NCBI GenBank assembly: GCA_019689655.1
Contig: JADGHC010000005.1
Span: forward strand, 1-36,566
Length of the DNA stretch: 36,566 nt
Reading direction: 5' to 3'
Source of the DNA: Microbispora sp.
GTDB lineage: Bacteria; Actinomycetota; Actinomycetes; Streptosporangiales; Streptosporangiaceae
Below the pieces are notes generated by a model. The model did no database searches. It was not told the DNA's origin and worked only from the letters and a program-made list of their open reading frames with translations. Below are positions 16,047-23,257 of this stretch, piece after piece. Within the stretch, counting starts at the first letter, position 1; every line of letters begins with the position of its first letter. Both the position numbers and the translations under genes were made by a program.

Positions 16047-16865
16047 TCAGGCCGTGTGCCCGACCCCGCAGAGGAACCAGGTGGGCAGGTGCCGGCGGGC
16101 CTGCCGGGCGAGCAGGTTCTCGTCGTCGGGCCGCCAGTCGTCCAGCGGGACCAGGCCAGGTTCGATGAGCCGGAAACCGGCGAACAGCTCGTGGATCTGC
16201 TCGCGGCTGCGCAGGGTGATGCCGGTGCTCGCCTGCCGGTAGACGGCCGCCCCCTCGCGGGCCTCGTCGGCCCGTTCCTCGTCGGTGACGTGGGACAGCA
16301 CGAGGTGGCTTCCGGGGGCGACCGACTCCCTGATGCGGGAGACGAGCTCGGCCGGCTTGTCGTCGTCGGTGAGGAAGTGCAGCACGGCCACGAGCAGGAC
16401 GGCGACCGGCCGGGAAAGGTCGATCAGCGACCGCAGGTCGGGATGGGCCAGGATCTCCTCGGGCCGCCGCAGGTCCCCCTGCACGGTCACGGTGGTCTCC
16501 GCGGTGCCCGACAACAGGGCCCGGGAGTGGGCGAGCACGACCGGGTCGTTGTCCACGTACGCCACCCGGACGCCGGGGTCCAGCTCGTGCGCCACCTCGT
16601 GGACGCTGCCCACGGTCGGCAGCCCGGTGCCGATGTCCACGAACTGCCGGATCCCCGCCTCGGCCACGAGATGGCGCACCGCGCGGCGCAGGAAGGCGCG
16701 GTTGCTGCGGGCCAGCGCGCGGGCCTCGGGCGCGACCTGCAAGACCCGCTCCGCCGCCTCCCGATCGGCGGCGAAGTTGTCCTTGCCCCCGAGGAAGTAG
16801 TTGTACATGCGCGCGGGATTGGGGATGCCTGCGTCGATACCGGGGGGTGGCGCGTCGTCGGACAC
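16047..16865 (-). CDS. DUF574-family SAM-dependent methyltransferase
   Basis: 272 residues of the actinobacterial Methyltransf_19 (DUF574) family. It begins with the family's typical GIPNPARMYNYFLGGKDNFAADREAAE block, followed by the SAM-binding FVDIGTGLPT, AYVDNDPVV and a VAVLLVAVLHFL strand. The C-terminus WFLCGVGHT is also typical. The substrate is unknown; these genes are present in many copies in filamentous actinomycetes. GTG 16865 has GAGGAG 7 nt upstream. The longer open frame towards 17447 has no family similarity and is rejected. Confidence 0.9.
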   Translation of the reverse strand: MSDDAPPPGIDAGIPNPARMYNYFLGGKDNFAADREAAERVLQVAPEARALARSNRAFLRRAVRHLVAEAGIRQFVDIGTGLPTVGSVHEVAHELDPGVRVAYVDNDPVVLAHSRALLSGTAETTVTVQGDLRRPEEILAHPDLRSLIDLSRPVAVLLVAVLHFLTDDDKPAELVSRIRESVAPGSHLVLSHVTDEERADEAREGAAVYRQASTGITLRSREQIHELFAGFRLIEPGLVPLDDWRPDDENLLARQARRHLPTWFLCGVGHTA

Positions 16866-17033
16866 GCGATGTCTCCTCACTGACGGTAGTAAAGAGGACT
16901 TGCTGCGAGCATACGGGCCGCCGGGGAAAATCCCAATGAAGAACGCCATAACGCTGTGACCCCATCTGACCCACCGCAGACCTAGGATCATCGCCCGATG
17001 TGGGGGCATGCTCGGCAGATCTATAACGGGCAC

Positions 17034-17498
17034 ATGTACGCGATCAGATTGCACGCTTTCGGTCCCGCCGAGAACCTTTGCTACGAGGAGGTCGAGGATC
17101 CCGAGCCCGGGCCCGGCCAGGTCCGCGTGGCCGTACGGGCGGCGGGGGTGCACCTCGTCGACACCGTGTTGCGGTCCGGGAACTACAGCGGCGGCCCGGG
17201 AGCTGCTCGGCGTCGGCGGCCGGATCGTGCTGTTCGGCTGGTCGGACGCCAAGGGCGGCCCGACCCCGATCACCACGCAGGACCTGTACGACCGCGGCAT
17301 CACCGCGGCGGTGGGGGTCGGCCCGCGGGTGCTGAAGCAGCCGGGCGCCCTGCGGGCCCTGGAGGAACGGGCGCTGGCGGCCGCGGGGTCGGGGAGCTGG
17401 TCCCGCTGGTGCACAGCTTCCTGCTCAAGGACGCCGCCGCCGCGCACGCCGCGCTGGAGACCCGCGCCACCACGGGCAAGGTGGTGCTCGTTCCCTGA
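17034..17498 (+). pseudogene. Quinone oxidoreductase (MDR family) pseudogene
   Basis: Three fragments of a medium-chain dehydrogenase/reductase are visible. An N-terminal piece (MYAIRLHAFGPAENL to about GNYSG, ending near 17190) is followed in the +1 frame by the late-Rossmann piece ELLGVGGRIVLFGW to about 17385. The C-terminus (GELVPLVHSFLLKDAAAAH to GKVVLVP) is back in the first frame. Roughly 150-180 residues of the GroES-like and NAD(P)H-binding domains are missing at the first junction, and two frame changes are needed. A normal family member has about 310-330 residues. Almost certainly non-functional. Confidence 0.85.
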
Positions 17499-17504
17499 AT
17501 TTCC

Positions 17505-18563
17505 CTAGGCGACCAGGACGGGGTGAGGGAGCACCGAGTTGTGGCAGTAGCCGAGGGCGTTCCAGGGGGTGGCGTCCGGCTGGGCGCGGCCGTGCTCGTC
17601 GGTGGCCCGCACGCGCACGACGTGCGCACCCGGTGAGGCGTCCCAGGGGAACCGCCAGCGGGTCCAGACGCCCGCGAGGTCCGGCCCGTCCAGGACGGCG
17701 GGCCGCCACGGGCCGTCGTCGATCCGGTAGTCGACGGCGGCCACCCGGTCCTCCCCGGCGTACGCCCGGCCGCGGATCGTCTGCGGGCCGGGCCGCAGCC
17801 GCGCGGGCCAGGGCAGCTCGACCAGGCTCGCGACCGGGGTGGAGGTGATCGGCACGGCCGGCCGGCCGGGAGCGATGATCACGTAGTCCTCGGTGTTCCA
17901 CGGCACGCGCAGCGGCCGGTCGGACACCACGATCCGGCCCACCCACTTGATGCTCGCCGCGCCGAGCCAGCCGGGGACCACCACGCGGGCGGGGAAGCCG
18001 TGGTCGGGCGGCAGGATCTCGCCGTTCATGGCGAGCGCGAGCAGGGTGTCGGGGGCCAGCGCCTTGGCGAGCGGCATCGGGCGGCGTCCGCGCGCCTCGT
18101 CGAGCCCTTCCGGCATGACCTCGACGGCCGCGCCGGTGAGGCCCGCGGGTTCGAGCAGGTCACGCAGCGGGATCCCGGTCCATTCGGCGGTGCCGATCGC
18201 GCCGCGGTGCCACTGCACCCCGTCGAAGCGGCAGCCGTGCTCGGCGCCGAAGAGGGCGCGCCGGTTGCCCGCGCACTCCAGGGTGCGGACGACGGACACG
18301 AGCGGGAACCGGCGCCACAGATCGTCGTAGGAGTAGCCGATCGTCCGGCGCACGCCGCCGCCCTCCACACGCAACGTCCAGGTTTTCGGGTCGAGGCGGG
18401 GGGTCGGGGCGTGGTTGCGGACGAAAAACCGGTCGGTGGGAGTGATCAGGCCCGGCATGCGGTCGGGCCGGGTGCCGTAGTCGAGGCCGGTGCCCGCGTC
18501 CTCCATGAGGGAGGCCGCGAACGGCTTGGCCACCGGCGTGCGGATGTCGCGTGTCGTGCGCAT
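17505..18563 (-). CDS. Sulfite oxidase-like molybdopterin-dependent oxidoreductase
   Basis: 352 residues with the SUOX-type molybdopterin domain followed by a Mo-co dimerisation domain. The molybdenum-ligating Cys is in TLECAGNRRALF; other conserved pieces are RFFVRNHAPTP, WTGIPLRDLLEP, GFPARVVVPGWLGAASIKWV and the C-terminal YCHNSVLPHPV. No signal peptide or Tat motif is seen, so it appears cytosolic, and there is no heme domain. Plant-type sulfite oxidases share this architecture. Substrate and electron acceptor are unknown. It follows a 54-codon gene by 36 nt on the same strand. Confidence 0.92.
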   Translation of the reverse strand: MRTTRDIRTPVAKPFAASLMEDAGTGLDYGTRPDRMPGLITPTDRFFVRNHAPTPRLDPKTWTLRVEGGGVRRTIGYSYDDLWRRFPLVSVVRTLECAGNRRALFGAEHGCRFDGVQWHRGAIGTAEWTGIPLRDLLEPAGLTGAAVEVMPEGLDEARGRRPMPLAKALAPDTLLALAMNGEILPPDHGFPARVVVPGWLGAASIKWVGRIVVSDRPLRVPWNTEDYVIIAPGRPAVPITSTPVASLVELPWPARLRPGPQTIRGRAYAGEDRVAAVDYRIDDGPWRPAVLDGPDLAGVWTRWRFPWDASPGAHVVRVRATDEHGRAQPDATPWNALGYCHNSVLPHPVLVA

Positions 18564-18599
18564 CGGCCCTTTCCTTCCGGACCGACGCGGCGGCGGCCG

Positions 18600-18764
18600 T
18601 CAGCCCAGGTCGTGGCCGGCCTTCCGGGCGTGCTGCTGCGCCCAGGACGCCAGGCGCGACCAGCGCCGGGCCGCGATGAGGCGGTTGGCGACGCGGGCGT
18701 TGTCGGCCTCCCGGCGCAGCTCGGTCATCCGTTCGGTGGCCAGGGAGTAGTCGTAGAACATCAT
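18600..18764 (-). CDS. 54-residue protein of unknown function
   Basis: Starts at tandem ATG codons (18764/18761) with AGGGGTGG upstream. It is predicted to be a single long amphipathic, highly charged helix: YDYSLATERMTELRREA, then NRLIAARRWSRLASWAQQ. Short proteins of this Met-x-Arg-x-Leu-Arg-Arg-Glu-Ala type are common in actinomycetes, often annotated as hypothetical. It sits 36 nt before the sulfite-oxidase-like gene and directly behind the palindrome at 18781-18816, so the two genes may form a repressor-controlled operon. Confidence 0.72.
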   Translation of the reverse strand: MMFYDYSLATERMTELRREADNARVANRLIAARRWSRLASWAQQHARKAGHDLG

Positions 18765-18780
18765 TGCCACCCCTGTGGTC

Positions 18781-18816
18781 GTTGTAACTGTCCTAATTTT
18801 CTTAGGCAGTTACAAC
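18781..18816. promoter_or_regulatory. Large palindrome, GTAACTG-type operator 1
   Basis: GTTGTAACTG and CAGTTACAAC are perfect 10-bp arms. Inside them CCTAA and TTAGG form a second pair around TTTTC, offset by one unpaired T. Each half contains GTAACTG-(N)CC-TAA. It lies 17-52 nt upstream of the 54-codon gene, on top of its likely promoter. A repressor operator is likely; it lacks a terminator tail. Confidence 0.65.
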
Positions 18817-18832
18817 GCTACGGCAAAGTGAG

Positions 18833-18862
18833 GTAACTGGTCAAGTTGTCTTGGACAGTTAC
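18833..18862. promoter_or_regulatory. Second GTAACTG-type palindrome at the arsR end
   Basis: GTAACTG (18833-18839) and CAGTTAC (18856-18862) are inverted, with GGTCAAG and CTTGGACA extending the similarity to the palindrome at 18781-18816. The four half-sites fit GTAACTGNCCNAAG, two of them on each strand. It overlaps the last codons of the arsR gene. Confidence 0.55.
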
Positions 18863-19194
18863 GATGGTCTGGCCGCTTGGGCGTCGTACGCGTGGACGAC
18901 GGTGTCGAGCAGGCCGGGGAAGAGGGCGTCGAGATCCTCGCGGCGCAGCGAGCTCATCTTCGCGGTGCCCCGATAGACCTGCCTGATCACGCCCGCCTCG
19001 CGGAGCACGCGGAAGTGGTGGGTGGTCGTCGACTTGCTGACCGCCAGGTCGATCGCCGAGCAGGAGGACTCCCCGTTGTCGGCGAGAAAGCGCACCACCT
19101 GGAGGCGTACGGGATCGGACAGCGCGTGCAGGACGGCCTCCAGCCGGATCTCGGACCGGTCCGGGTGGTCGAGCGTCCGGGGCTGGGGCGTCAT
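18859..19194 (-). CDS. ArsR-family winged-helix repressor
   Basis: 111 residues with the ArsR/HTH_20 fold: ALSDPVRLQVVRFLAD in the first helices, SCSAIDLAVSKSTTTHHFRVLREAGVI as the recognition helix-turn-helix, and a short wing. The ELCVCDL metal-binding Cys motif of classical ArsR/SmtB proteins is absent; a single Cys precedes the HTH. So it may sense a non-metal ligand or redox state. Divergent from the old-yellow-enzyme gene across the 56-bp palindrome at 19205-19260, its most likely binding site. Confidence 0.9.
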   Translation of the reverse strand: MTPQPRTLDHPDRSEIRLEAVLHALSDPVRLQVVRFLADNGESSCSAIDLAVSKSTTTHHFRVLREAGVIRQVYRGTAKMSSLRREDLDALFPGLLDTVVHAYDAQAARPS

Positions 19195-19204
19195 CGGGCT
19201 CTCC

Positions 19205-19260
19205 TTGTACGACGGTTATCGTAGTTTGACAGTTAACGTACTACGAAGGTTATCGTACAA
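19205..19260. promoter_or_regulatory. Nested palindrome with 17-bp-spaced repeats (ArsR operator)
   Basis: Outer arms TTGTACGA / TCGTACAA and inner arms TCGTAGT / ACTACGA share one axis (between 19232 and 19233). Superimposed are three direct repeats, GTTATCGTAG (19215), GTTAACGTAC (19232) and GTTATCGTAC (19249), exactly 17 bp apart. TTGACA at 19226-19231 is a perfect -35 for the rightward old-yellow-enzyme gene. Very likely the operator controlling both divergent genes. Confidence 0.78.
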
Positions 19261-19288
19261 AAGCCTGTCGTGACGAGAGGAGAGCTGA

Positions 19289-20386
19289 GTGAGCGCGTTG
19301 TTCGAGCCCCTGACCCTGCGGGACCTGACCATCCCCAATCGCGTCTGGATGTCGCCGATGTGCCAGTACAGCGCGGCGGTGGAGGGGCCCGAACAGGGCG
19401 TCCCCACCGACTGGCATCTCACCCACCTCGGCTCCCGGGCGGCGGGCGGGGCCGGTCTGATCATCGTGGAGGCCACCGCCGTGTCCCCCGAGGGGCGGAT
19501 CAGCCCCGCCGACCTCGGGCTGTGGAACGAGCGCCAGCAGGAGGCATTCGGCCGCATCACCCGGTTCCTCACCGAGCAGGGCGCGGTCCCCGGCATCCAG
19601 CTCGCCCACGCCGGGCGCAAGGCGTCCACCGACCTCCCGTGGCGGGGCGGCGTGCCGGTCGGCCCCGAAAACCACGGCTGGCAGCCGGTCGCGCCCAGCC
19701 CGATCCCGTTCGATGAGGGCTACCCGGTGCCGCGGGAGCTGAGCGAGGCGGACATCCGGCGGCTGGTGGACGCCTTCGCCGCGGCCGCCCGCCGCGCGCT
19801 CGCGGCGGGCTTCAAGGTGGTGGAGATCCACGGCGCCCACGGCTACCTGATCCACGAGTTCCTGTCGCCGTTCGGCAATCGGCGCACCGACGCGTACGGC
19901 GGCACCTTCGAGAACCGGACTCGTCTCGCACTGGAGGTGGTCGACGCGGTGCGCGCCGAGTGGCCGGACGACCTGCCGGTGTTCTTCCGCGTCTCGGCCA
20001 CCGACTGGCTGAGCGAGAACCCCGAAGACCCGCGCGAGGGCTGGACGGCCGACGACACCGTGCGGCTGGCCAAGGAGCTCCTCGCCCGCGGGGTGGACCT
20101 GCTCGACGTCTCGACGGGCGGCATCGCGCCGGGGGCCCGCATCCCCCTGGAGCCGGGCTATCAGGTGCCGTTCGCGGCCCGGGTGAAGGCGGAGACCGAC
20201 CTCGCCGTCTCGGCCGTAGGGCTCATCACCGAGCCGCGCCACGCGGAGGAGATCGTGGCCTCCGGGCAGGCCGACGCGGTGATGCTCGGGCGGGAGCTGC
20301 TGCGCAACCCCTACTGGCCGATCAACGCGGCACGCGAGCTGGGGGCCCAGGTGCGCCGGCCCGACCAGTACCACCGGGCGTACTGA
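19289..20386 (+). CDS. NADH:flavin oxidoreductase, old yellow enzyme (YqjM type)
   Basis: 365-residue FMN TIM-barrel enoate reductase. The YqjM-class Cys is in SPMCQYSA; QLAHAGRKAS, EIHGAHGYLIHEFLSPFGN and RTDAYGG hold the substrate-binding and FMN-contact residues; SAVGLITEP and VMLGRELLRNP are the phosphate-binding end of the barrel. It reduces activated C=C bonds of enones or quinones. GTG 19289 has GAGAGGAG upstream. Divergent ArsR regulator and operator suggest induction by electrophiles or quinones. The ArsR/OYE pairing is common in actinomycetes. Confidence 0.95.
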   Translation: MSALFEPLTLRDLTIPNRVWMSPMCQYSAAVEGPEQGVPTDWHLTHLGSRAAGGAGLIIVEATAVSPEGRISPADLGLWNERQQEAFGRITRFLTEQGAVPGIQLAHAGRKASTDLPWRGGVPVGPENHGWQPVAPSPIPFDEGYPVPRELSEADIRRLVDAFAAAARRALAAGFKVVEIHGAHGYLIHEFLSPFGNRRTDAYGGTFENRTRLALEVVDAVRAEWPDDLPVFFRVSATDWLSENPEDPREGWTADDTVRLAKELLARGVDLLDVSTGGIAPGARIPLEPGYQVPFAARVKAETDLAVSAVGLITEPRHAEEIVASGQADAVMLGRELLRNPYWPINAARELGAQVRRPDQYHRAY

Positions 20387-20392
20387 ACGGGC

Positions 20393-21169
20393 TCAGCCGC
20401 GAGCCTCCGGATCCCTGGCGAGGACGGTCCGGCCGCCGTCCACCGGCACGGTCGCCCCGTTGACGAAGCTCGCGCCGTCCGAGAGCAGGTAGGCGATCAC
20501 GTCGGCCACCTCGCTCGCCTTGGCCACCCGCCCCAGCGGATGCAGCTCGGCCATCTGCGCCTCCACCCGCGCGGCGGCGGCCGGGTCCAGCGAGGCCAGG
20601 AACGACGCGTAGCGCTCGGTGAAGACCGATCCGGGCGCGACGGCGTTGACCCGGATCCCGCGCGGGCCGTACTCGACCGCCAGCGCCCGGGTCAGCCCCT
20701 CGATCGCCGCCTTGGCCGTCACGTACGGCGTGCAGCCCGGCACCGCCCGCCGGGCCTGGTGCGAGGTGACGTTGACGATCGCGCCGGCCGTGCCCGCCGC
20801 CAGGAACCGGCGGACGGCGGTCGTGCACCCCGCGAGGGCGCAGCCGAGGTTCGCGGTGACGAGTCCGAGCACCTCGCTCGCGGATGAGGAGTGCACCGAC
20901 GCGTCCCGGAACACGGCGGCGTTGTTGACCCAGCCGGTGAGCGTCCCCGCCGACTCCGCCAGGTCGGCGGCCCGCTCCGTCACCGCCTCGTCGCCCGCGT
21001 CGCCCGCGACGGCCCGCACCCGGGGATCGTCGCGGGCCCAGCCGAGCGCGGCCTCGTCGAACTCGATCACCACCACGGCGGCCGTGGTGGCGTCGCCGAG
21101 CAGGCGTTCCACCACCGCCTTCCCGATTCCGCGGCCTCCTCCGGTCACCACATACGAGTGATTGGTCAT
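20393..21169 (-). CDS. Short-chain dehydrogenase/reductase
   Basis: 258-residue classical SDR. The cofactor motif is TGGGRGIG, NNAA follows, the catalytic Ser is in NVTSHQ and the Tyr-Lys pair in PYVTAKAA; the C-terminus has SFVNGATVPVDGG, typical of FabG-like members. Acidic residue after beta-2 (IEFDEAAL) suggests NAD preference, a rule-of-thumb inference. Substrate unknown. It converges on the old-yellow-enzyme gene with 6 nt between stops and is divergent from the LLM gene. Confidence 0.93.
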   Translation of the reverse strand: MTNHSYVVTGGGRGIGKAVVERLLGDATTAAVVVIEFDEAALGWARDDPRVRAVAGDAGDEAVTERAADLAESAGTLTGWVNNAAVFRDASVHSSSASEVLGLVTANLGCALAGCTTAVRRFLAAGTAGAIVNVTSHQARRAVPGCTPYVTAKAAIEGLTRALAVEYGPRGIRVNAVAPGSVFTERYASFLASLDPAAAARVEAQMAELHPLGRVAKASEVADVIAYLLSDGASFVNGATVPVDGGRTVLARDPEARG

Positions 21170-21222
21170 GATTCGACCCTATTTGGATCATTCGACGTGC
21201 GGGCGCGGGTAGGGGACGCCGT

Positions 21223-22188
21223 ATGGCGGAGATCGGTTTCACCCTGATGTGTGAGCAGACGCCCGCGAAGGAGCTGGTGGAGGACGCGGTCGCGGCCGAG
21301 CGGGCGGGCTTCGGCTACGCGGTCATCTCCGACCACTACTTCCCGTGGCTGGAGGAGATGGGCCACTCGCCGTACGCCTGGGCGGTGCTCGGCGCGGTGG
21401 CGCAGGCCACCGAGCGGCTGCCGCTGATGACGTACGTGACCTGCCCGATCATGCGGTACCACCCGGCGGTGGTGGCGCAGAAGGCGGCCACGATGGGGGT
21501 GCTCACCGACGGCAGATTCACCCTCGGCGTGGGCGCGGGCGAGAACCTGAACGAGCACGTGGTGGGGCACGGCTGGCCGCCGGTCAACACCCGGCACGAG
21601 ATGTTCCGCGAGGCCATCGAGATCATCAGGGAGCTGCTGCGGGGCGGCTACCGCAACTACCGCGGCGAGTACTTCGACATCGACTCGGCCCGGCTGTTCG
21701 ACCTGCCCGAGCGGCCGGTGCCGATCGCGGTCGCCGCGTCCGGCGACCAGTCCGTGGACATCGCGGCCGAGCTGGGCGACGGGCTCGTGGCGACCGACCC
21801 GGACGGCTCGCTGGTGGAGGAGTTCGCCGCGTCGGGCGGGGAGGGCAAGCCGGTCTACGGCCAGCTCGCCGTCTGCTACGACCCCGACAAGGACGCCGCG
21901 ATCGAGCGGGCGCACCGCATGTGGCGCTGGTCGGTCACCGGGTGGAAGGTCATGGCGGAGCTGCCCGCGCCGGTCAGCTTCGCCGCCGCCACCGAGACCG
22001 TACGGCCGCGGGACGTGGCGGAGAAGGTGCCCTGCGGCGCGGACGTGAACGCCGTGGTGGCGGCCGCGCGCCGGTACGTCGAGGCGGGCTTCACCCACCT
22101 CGCGATCGTGCAGGTGGGACGGGAGCGGCAGCGGGAGTTCTTCGAGTGGTCGGAAAAGGAGCTGCTGCCCGCGCTCCGGGAACTGTGA
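21223..22188 (+). CDS. F420-dependent LLM-class oxidoreductase
   Basis: 321-residue luciferase-like monooxygenase fold of the G6PDH-related F420 branch: FGYAVISDHYFPW near the start, LGVGAGENLNEHV, YRNYRGEYFDIDSARLFDLP, and the C-terminal FTHLAIVQVG. Proteins in this branch use coenzyme F420 in place of FMN, consistent with an actinobacterial host. Substrate not assignable. It starts with ATG 21223, 53 nt from the divergent SDR, and converges on the TauE/SafE gene with 7 nt between stops. Confidence 0.9.
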   Translation: MAEIGFTLMCEQTPAKELVEDAVAAERAGFGYAVISDHYFPWLEEMGHSPYAWAVLGAVAQATERLPLMTYVTCPIMRYHPAVVAQKAATMGVLTDGRFTLGVGAGENLNEHVVGHGWPPVNTRHEMFREAIEIIRELLRGGYRNYRGEYFDIDSARLFDLPERPVPIAVAASGDQSVDIAAELGDGLVATDPDGSLVEEFAASGGEGKPVYGQLAVCYDPDKDAAIERAHRMWRWSVTGWKVMAELPAPVSFAAATETVRPRDVAEKVPCGADVNAVVAAARRYVEAGFTHLAIVQVGRERQREFFEWSEKELLPALREL

Positions 22189-22195
22189 TCCCGCC

Positions 22196-23176
22196 TCACC
22201 CGTCCAGCGTCGCGGCCTCCGGCTCCATCCGCGCGGCGGCACGGCGCGTGGGGAGCGCGGGCAGGCCGCACCGCACGCGCAGGACCATCCAGACCGCGGG
22301 CGCGAGCAGCAGTACGGCGAGCAGCACCCAGACGGTCTCGGTGGTGCCGACGCCGAACATCTTCAGCGCCGACGCGAGCAGCACGAACGCCAGGACGCGG
22401 CGGATCAGCCCGCCGGGGGCGCGGGAGGAGATCCGCGAGCCGAGGTAGACGCCGGGGATCGAGCCGGCCAGCAGCGCCGCCGTGATCGACAGCGTGAACT
22501 CGCCGAACAGCAGGTGGCCGAGCGCGGCCGACATGACCAGCGGCACGGCCTGGACCAGGTCGGTCCCGACGAGCTGGTTGGCCTTCAACGTGGGGTAGAG
22601 CGCCAGCAGGGCCACGATGATCAGCGAGCCCGAGCCGACCGAGGTGAGGCCGACGACCAGCCCGCCCACGGCTCCGACCAGCGCGGTCGGCAGCGGCCGT
22701 ACGGTGACCGACGGCATCTCGGTCGCGGCCGGTTCGCCGGGGGCGGCGGTGCGGCGGCCGGTCGCGGCGGTGCGGCCCTCGGCGCGGTCGCGCATCGCGA
22801 GGTAACCCCGTACGGCCAGGCCCGCCGCGGCGATGAGCAGGGCGATGCCGAGGCCGGTCTGGATCACCTCCTGCACGCCCTCGCCCCTGCCGAGCGCCCG
22901 GGCGATGAGCACGCCGCAGAACGCCGCGGGGACCGAGCCCGCGCACAGCCAGGCGACGAGCCGCAGGTTGACCGTGCCCCGGCGGAGGTGCACCAGGCTC
23001 CCCACGGGCTTCATGACGGCGGCGGCGACCAGGTCGCTGGAGACGGCGGCCAGGGGCGGCACGCCGAAGAACGTCACGAGCATGGGCGTCATCAGGGCGC
23101 CGCCGCCCATACCGGTCAGGCCGACGACGACGGCGACCAGGAACGAGCCGATCGCCATGGTGTAGTCGAAGTGCAC
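22196..23176 (-). CDS. TauE/SafE-family sulfite/organic anion exporter
   Basis: 326-residue membrane protein of the TauE/SafE (DUF81) family with two related halves of about four helices each: AIGSFLVAVVVGLTGMGGG begins the first and ALVGAVGGLVVGLTSVGSGS the second, joined by a long Ala/Arg-rich cytosolic linker. These transport sulfite, sulfoacetate or similar anions. Given a sulfite-oxidase-like gene 4 kb away a sulfur link is tempting but unproven. The start is GTG 23176; ATG 23158 is an alternative. Divergent from hypF across about 80 nt. Confidence 0.9.
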   Translation of the reverse strand: MHFDYTMAIGSFLVAVVVGLTGMGGGALMTPMLVTFFGVPPLAAVSSDLVAAAVMKPVGSLVHLRRGTVNLRLVAWLCAGSVPAAFCGVLIARALGRGEGVQEVIQTGLGIALLIAAAGLAVRGYLAMRDRAEGRTAATGRRTAAPGEPAATEMPSVTVRPLPTALVGAVGGLVVGLTSVGSGSLIIVALLALYPTLKANQLVGTDLVQAVPLVMSAALGHLLFGEFTLSITAALLAGSIPGVYLGSRISSRAPGGLIRRVLAFVLLASALKMFGVGTTETVWVLLAVLLLAPAVWMVLRVRCGLPALPTRRAAARMEPEAATLDG

Positions 23177-23257
23177 CCATTAACCCTACCTAACCCATCG
23201 GAATTACGGAATCCCCCCTTCCGCGGGTCCGGAAATACGCCGCGAGACAATGTGCGG

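Noticed and set aside
18781-18816. Intrinsic terminator of arsR
   Set aside because: It is symmetrical and hairpin-forming, but it has no T-tract and its arms recur in the second palindrome at 18833-18862, which fits an operator better.
23214-23240. Small inverted repeat TTCCG / CGGAA in the hypF-tauE gap
   Set aside because: Only 5 bp per arm in GC-rich sequence, expected by chance.
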